Assembly: GCA_024305745.1 (NCBI GenBank)
Contig: JAHRBS010000001.1
Span: forward strand, 1,116,001-1,180,000
DNA: 64,000 nt
Source: Polyporus tsugae
Taxonomy: Eukaryota > Basidiomycota > Agaricomycetes > Polyporales > Polyporaceae
Direction: 5' to 3'
Positions 58,168 through 64,000 of this stretch are shown here, one piece after another (within the stretch, counting starts at the first letter, position 1; every line of letters begins with the position of its first letter). A program made the position numbers and the translations under genes. A model generated the notes under the pieces. It saw only the letters and a program-made list of their open reading frames with translations. It was not told the DNA's origin and searched no databases.

Positions 58168-60429
58168 TCACCAAACCCACCACGCGATTGCGACGAACAG
58201 GGCGAGCGGCGCCCACGCGGCTTCCAAGAAGTCCTTTAGGAACCCCTTTCCGACCCCGGCCCTCTTCCGCGCCTTACCTTCCCGACCGCCGCCGGACCAC
58301 ACGAATCTCACCACGGACCGGATTAGTGCTGGGAGAGATAGAGTGAGGTGTCGCGCCTGGCCCCGGAAGACGAACGTGAACGTTCGCGAGTAGGGAGCAC
58401 TATGCCGGAACGCTTTCGCGCGCCACGCGCTTGGCGGGGCCAGATCGTAGTCCACGTCGTCCTCGGAGGGGGAAGCGAGCGGGATCGACGTTGGGTCCCC
58501 AGACTGGCCCGTGGGAGACGAGTGTCGGGAAAGTACGCGCCGGGCGTTGGCGGCGAGGAGGACGATCAGCGTCAGCGAGACGAGGGGAATGTACACGCTC
58601 AGATAGATGCCGAGCTGGTCTGGGAGGAGACAGGGCTGGTGGGCGACGGTGGGCGTCCCTCTGCCAGGGGAGGGAGGAACGAGGGAGAGGAGCTGGTAGC
58701 CGGGATGGCGGATGCCCATTGCGATCGAGAAGGACTTGACGGTGATCTCTGGGACCGAGAGGGGAGGAGACGGACGCTTTGTGTCGCTTACGGGGACTGT
58801 GTGTACGTACTCGCAGTAATCGTGGTCGTCTCCACTGGCCGTGGGGGGTTCGTCAGAATGTTGGAGAGCAGCATTCGATAAGGGAGGTGAGGAAGTTACC
58901 TAAAGACGATCGCGGGCCGAAGGCTCTGCAACACTAGCAGCGACGCTTGCGCGGAGAGTAGGTTCTGGTACCCGAGGCCCCTTCCCTGGCGGATCGTGCC
59001 GCGCTCGCGAAGGGGCCCACAGTTTGTACCCTCGGGCCGGAAGAGCGGGACATGGGTAAACAACAGAATTGGTTGCTCGGGATCCGCGCTCGCGGCTGGG
59101 AGAAAATCCCGGACAGGATCGTCAGTATTGCGCGCGAACGCTGAGTGTTACTCCGCAGCAGGAAGCGCAGTGAAGGTTGCATTCAAGTGCGTACCTTGTG
59201 CGGAAGATTGCAGGAAGGCGACCGTGCGGTTGGGCCGCGATTGCGCCCACTGAGCATATGATACCCCGACGGCGGCTCGCTCGCGGTCTTCGTCTACAAG
59301 GCCGGGGGCATCTATCATGTATACCGTGTGGTCCCCGAAAGTGGTGCGTTCGTTGAGGGCGCCGAAATGTGACACATATCGCTCTATAGCGCGGTCGGAG
59401 AATTGGTATCTTGGAGAGGATGCACCTAATCTGAGTGGGTGGAACTTGAGTAAGCGGACACGTTGGGGAGGCACGGATGCCATACTTACCCGATATCGTG
59501 ATTGCCTGGGAGGTGGTACACGGGGAGATGTTCATCGACGGCGAATATGCTCTTGAATCTTCGGAAGTACCTCTCGTATCTAACGAAGGCGTGTCAGTAC
59601 GGATGTGAAGTGCGACAGCGATGGGCCGTCGATCAATTACAGGGACGTAAGAAGGCGTATCCGAAACTGACATTGCGGGGTTTCAGCGCCAGCAGCGCAC
59701 ATCCAAGGGATGTGATTATTCCGCGGGAGATTGCGCAGGAAACAGAGTCATAACCTGTTTCCTGTTATGTCGTAAATCGAGACGTGTAGTTTGTTCCATT
59801 GGGGTAACAGTGCGCTTTTGATATCTGTGACGAAGGCGGCCTCCCCTACGTCCATGACGGCGATACAAGAGCAATCCTTACATGTTGTTCGCCTTCAGCG
59901 AAGAGACATGGTCTGAATATGTGATTGATTGGACACAAGAGAGCCGGACGTTCTTTATCGAAGCACAACCTCATGCATCCTCCGAATGGAAGTAGGAAAC
60001 TCACTCGTCATCCGACATAGCATAACGCCCATTGTCCATCATGTCGCCAAGAAATACCACGGTTTGCGGACCTTGTCGTAACACAGCGCGCCAGCTCTTG
60101 CGCATATTCAGGTCCACGATGAATTGGCTCAATCGAGTGAGCCATGGCGAGCGGTCCGGATAGGAACGATGGTCAAGTGTTTGTGGGTCTGCCACTACGA
60201 GTACATGGGTAGGAAAGGTAGCCGGCGTAGTCTACGTGAAAGAGAAACCTACTTCAATGAGTCCCTACTGAGAACGGCTTTGAAAACAACTTACCGAGGT
60301 CTGAAGGGACTCGTCCGGCCATGGGCAGCTTGACGTATGGGAGTAAAATATACCCAGTTCGTACCAGGCGACCAGTAGAAGCCATACCAAGCGGACGAGG
60401 TTGACTAGTCTGGGGCGCACAAAACCCAT
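58168..60429 (-). CDS. Ted1/Cdc1-like metallophosphoesterase (GPI-anchor remodelling)
   Basis: Six exons: 60295..60429, 60005..60231, 59490..59579, 59195..59430, 58900..59140 and 58168..58834, giving 531 residues. An N-terminal membrane segment (LVRLVWLLLVAWYELGIF) comes first. Metal-binding motifs follow in order: VVADPQT (Asp), FLGDMMDNGRY (Asp/Asn), YHLPGNHDIG (GNHD), LLFTHVPL (His), SGDDHDYCEY (GDxHD). The C-terminal half has VKSFSIAMGIRHPGYQLLS and three further hydrophobic segments (YLSVYIPLVSLTLIVLL, then LEAAWAPLALFVAIAW). Cdc1/Ted1 and mammalian PGAP5 remove ethanolamine phosphate from GPI anchors in the ER or Golgi. The second intron is 425 nt, far longer than the rest. Confidence 0.92.
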
Positions 60430-60748
60430 GCCAGGCTGGGTGGCCAGGAGGATATGGGGTGAAGTCGGTAGAGTCGGTCCAGTTCAGGTTACAACATAGC
60501 AGCGTTTAACAGTCTAGCAGAGCATGTGGCCAGTGACAGTCGGTTATAAGGGATAAAAACTTGGAAGCAGGTGGTGGCAGGGGTGCCGGTGACCGGTCCG
60601 GGTGAGCGCCGGGCGGCACCGATCGCGTTTGGCGTGGGAAAGTGAGAAAGAGACGCGTCGCGTCGGTGCCCTAATGTGGCAACCCCGCTTGCTAGGCTGT
60701 CGCCACTGGCACGACCTTGATTAGGCCCCCATCCTCAGACAATCGCGT
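60430..60748. promoter_or_regulatory. Bidirectional promoter region (TED1-like / SNF2 helicase)
   Basis: 319 bp between divergent start codons. A weak TATA-like tract (GTTATAAGGGATAAAAAC, 60542-60559) lies about 190 bp before the helicase ATG. Confidence 0.4.
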
Positions 60749-63700
60749 ATGTCCAAGTTCCACGTGTTCGAGGTATGTTTCTTGGACAATATGACACGTA
60801 AAGAAAGCGATATATGCATTTTTCACAGTACAGCAAAAGCAGTCGCGCGACTTGCCACGGTCCCGCGCCATGCAAGGGGTCTCCCATCGAGCTAGGATCT
60901 CTGCGCTATGGACAAGTCAGCGCCGGCAAGTTCGGAGAGACAGTCGAATGGCGGCATTGGTACGGGTTTCCGCGATGCGCGCTTCGGTTCTCATTGACTT
61001 ACAAAAGCCCGACTCCTTCGTCGCGGCGTTCATCAGGGGATGCGTTACACCCGACGTTCTCACGAAGTTAGCCGCAGTCAAGCTTGAGACTGTCCCGGGC
61101 TTCAACAATCTCTAGTAGGCATTGCTTTTGGTCCCTGTTTGCTGAACGAATGCGTCTGACACTTCTGCAGCCTTGCAGACCAAAGCAAGGTCAGACTTGC
61201 AGTCGGACTTCGCCGCATCGACTCCGCAGACATTCCGGCTACTGCAAAAGATCCTGCTCTCTCCCCACCAGGCCCCAGTCAGAAGAAACGGAGGTTGCAG
61301 TATGAAGCGTCGTTCGGGTCGCAAAATTCTCCGCCAAGCTCTTCGCAACCCAGTTCCTCTCAGCCGTCCTCTTCCCAGCCCCTTCGCCGCATTTCCGGGC
61401 CGCCCCTATCGCAAATTGCTCAGCCCGTTGAAGAAATGGAAGTCGAGGACGAACCCGAAGAAGAAAGCAGGGATGAGCTCTACGTCATGCTGAAGACCAG
61501 CATAGTGGGAATTCAATACTACAAGGGTGAGCTTCAGTATTGTTCGAGTGGCCTTCCCTAATGCTTGGGATATAGGGCTTGTCGGTGGGGGAGAGGAGGT
61601 ACTGCTTGTGCGGGAGCCACATAATAAGTATGATAGGTAAGTGCATGTATTTTCACGAGGTTGTTGAAGCGTACTCTCAACTTATCAATGATAGGAATGC
61701 TATTCAAGTCAAAAACATTGGAGGCACCCAGGTTTGTGATGACGGTGATATTCCGCTGTCATGTTCAATCTAACGATTCAACTACGATGCCCATACAGGT
61801 CGGTCACATACCGCGAGCTGTTGCGATGAAGCTCGCGCCCCTCATGGACAACGGTTCAATTACCGTCGAGGGCGTCATGCATGAAGGCAACCGTGCGTGT
61901 CCCCACACTGGGTAGATAGTGCTCGAACTCATATGTATGGCTTCCTCCAGTGCATGGCTTTGCTTATTCTCTGGACATGTGGGTGGACGGAGGGTACCAT
62001 TTATCTCAGAACGCTGACCCTTGTTGCACAGGACCGTCAAGATATATGGGGCATCTGACAAACGCGAGATCCTCGAGCCCAAGCTTGTCTGGGCTACTCC
62101 AGATAGTCGTGGGTTTCTCAAGCCAAGCCCTAACGGTGCTCGTCCCGTTCCCGGTGCCCCCGCACAGCGCGGCGCTCCCATTCACGCTCCAGTCCCAGCC
62201 CCTTCTACATCTCAAAGAGCAGCGCCTACGCCCAGCCAACAACAGCGCGCGCAGAGGATGACAGCTGCTCAACAGGAAGCTTTGCGGAAGCAGCAGGAGG
62301 CGCAGCAGGAGGCTATACGCAAGCAGCAGGAAGCCTTCCGGCGGGCGCAAGAGTTGCAGCAGATCTTGAACAACCTTGAGAAGGTCGATGACGAGGGTCG
62401 GCGTGCTTCTTTGCTTGATACCCTATGTTCTGTAGACGACGTGCTCGCACTGCCGGTGCACCCCAGCCCTCCTGGACTGGCGAACGGTCAGCTGAAAGTT
62501 AACTTGTTGAAGCATCAAGTGAGCCGGAGCGTTGGTGTTCGAGATTTGAGCTAATCAGCGATGCAGAGCCAAGCGCTTCAGTGGTGCGTCGAGCACGAGT
62601 ATCCTCAGATTCCGAAGAACGAGGCGGACAAGCCGGTTCAATTCTGGCAGTTGAAGCGGGGACAGAAGGTGAGATCTTGTGTTTACCCTTGTCACCAAAC
62701 GACGAATAACTGAAATATTTCTTCGTAGACATATTACTACAACAGTAAGTTAGAGTATATTTCGGAATTGCCTCCGTACCTACCATCCATTGCAAATTTT
62801 CAGTCGCGACCAAGACGCCTCAAGAGGCCGTACCTGCCCTTGGACGAGGAGCGCTATGTGCAGACAGTATGGGTCTCGGTAAGACGCTGACCATGCTCGC
62901 ATTGGTGCTCGCCACAAAGCCGGACATCCCTATGGACCATTCCAACTCGACGCTTATCGGTAAGCTGTTCGATTCGCCTGTCATTTTGATCGTCATTGAC
63001 ACGGACACCACTAGTCGTGCCGCTCTCCGTCATGTCCAATTGGGAGAAGCAAATCGAAGACCACGTTCAACCCGGCGCGCTGACGTCCTGCGTGTATTAC
63101 GGGAAGACCCGCGACATATCGCCTGCAGAATTGAAGAGATATGACGTGGTGATCACGACGTACCAGACTGTCATACAGGACCACGAGCTCAGTCTTGTCG
63201 GCAAGGCTGGCGCGCCTGCTGCGAAGAGGCAGAAGACGGACAAGGGCTTGTTCGACGTAATGTGGAAGGTGGGCACCTGAAGAATGTGTAGCGATGCGTC
63301 AGGATGGCTGAGTGACGATTGGTTGCTTGTAGCGGGTCATCCTGGACGAAGGCCACAATATCCGGAACCCGAAGACGAAGATGGCCAAGGCTGTGTGTGC
63401 CCTGTATGCTCAGCGACGCTGGATCCTGACTGGTACTCCGATTGTATGTGACCAGATCGTGCTGTCGGCGGGTGGTTTACTCATTCTGTTTACAGATTAA
63501 CTCCCCAAAGGTATGGAAAAATGACGTTCAACCGGTTGGCCATGGCATCAAATCGCTCATTTCACGCTTCAGGACCTTGGGTCCATCCTCACTTTCTTGA
63601 GGATTTGCCGTCCTTTGGATAATGAGGACTTCTTCAAGCGCATGGTCCTCCGTCCTCTGAAGGATGGCGACCCTTCAGGTGCTGAGCTACTACGGGTATG

Positions 63701-64000
63701 TCCTATATCTTCATCCGGGACACTGCCACTCATGTCTTTACAGGCATTGATGAGCCATATTTGCATACGACGCACGAAGGAGGTGGGTCGCTTTGTTGTG
63801 TATGGAGATGCAGGCGCTAATTCGTTATTAACCACAGATGCAAGACAAGGACGGAAAGCCTCTCGTGCCTCTACCGCCAGTCGAGATCACCATGATACCC
63901 GTGACGTTGACGCCACAAGCCAGAGTAAGCCGCTACTTTCATCTTCGCATGCTCACCATTCTGAGTATTTCGTAGGAATTGTATGATGCCGTTGAAGAGC
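60749..64000 (+). CDS. PARP-type zinc finger-HIRAN-SNF2 helicase (Rad5/HLTF-like), 3' end cut
   Basis: Eighteen exons are traced up to the window edge: 60749..60772, 60829..60959, 61037..61114, 61171..61526, 61576..61636, 61695..61731, 61799..61896, 62032..62518, 62567..62668, 62729..62744, 62804..62959, 63015..63268, 63333..63443, 63496..63510, 63573..63695, 63744..63782, 63838..63924 and 63976..64000 (about 733 codons). Residues 8-75 form a PARP-type zinc finger ([24 protein letters not shown]). A Ser/Pro-rich linker and a HIRAN domain ([30 protein letters not shown]) follow at about 185-265. A Gln-rich helix precedes the SNF2 ATPase ([27 protein letters not shown]). Motif II is DEGH. It should act in DNA-damage tolerance in the nucleus. 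Any RING and C-terminal helicase domain lie beyond the edge. Donor of exon 7 is uncertain. Confidence 0.88.

Overview
The window looks like nuclear DNA from a filamentous basidiomycete, most likely an agaricomycete. Genes are compact and cut by many short introns, mostly about 43-70 nt with GT..AG ends and some GC..AG. Housekeeping genes of eukaryotic type (cytosolic isoleucyl-tRNA synthetase, RPL12, SNU23, UTP6, UTP-glucose pyrophosphorylase) lie among fungus-specific genes. No bacterial operons, CRISPR arrays or intact transposons were seen. All exon models were made by eye from splice signals, reading-frame phase and remembered family sequences; no alignment or RNA evidence was available.

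Left part (1-17.4 kb). The 5' end of a Tudor-SN (SND1) gene runs off the left edge. It is followed by mitochondrial ribosomal protein bS6m, a HAD-like phosphatase, a GNAT acetyltransferase, a 12-exon Mei2-like RNA-binding protein, a zinc-less MDR-type oxidoreductase and a type II membrane protein resembling GT49 glycosyltransferases. Two stretches of more than 3 kb hold no gene I can recognise. One of them contains a nearly perfect foldback repeat at 13.2-13.4 kb.

Middle (17.4-26.1 kb). Five paralogous BTB/POZ-like genes lie head to tail on the minus strand. They share exon phases, an invariant 101-nt exon, an acidic insertion inside the BTB region and usually a C-terminal CPxGC...CxxC motif. 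One copy (23.1-23.9 kb) lacks its 3' half and its frame runs into the next gene. This array is the best candidate for an undescribed, lineage-specific system.

Right part (26.5-64 kb). In order: a mitochondrial-type coiled-coil membrane protein, a glutathione transferase, SNU23, cytosolic IleRS, RPL12 divergent from a Pho80-type cyclin, a Ser/Thr kinase with a long disordered tail, UTP6, a disordered Ser-rich protein, a small cysteine-rich locus, a degenerate intron-containing tRNA-Arg(ACG), UTP-glucose pyrophosphorylase, the telomere-capping subunit TEN1, a Ted1/Cdc1-like ER metallophosphoesterase, and a PARP-type zinc finger-HIRAN-SNF2 helicase cut by the right edge. The genes mostly act independently. 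Loose themes are translation and ribosome biogenesis (bS6m, IleRS, RPL12, UTP6), RNA processing (SNU23, Mei2-like, Tudor-SN) and genome maintenance (TEN1, the SNF2 helicase).
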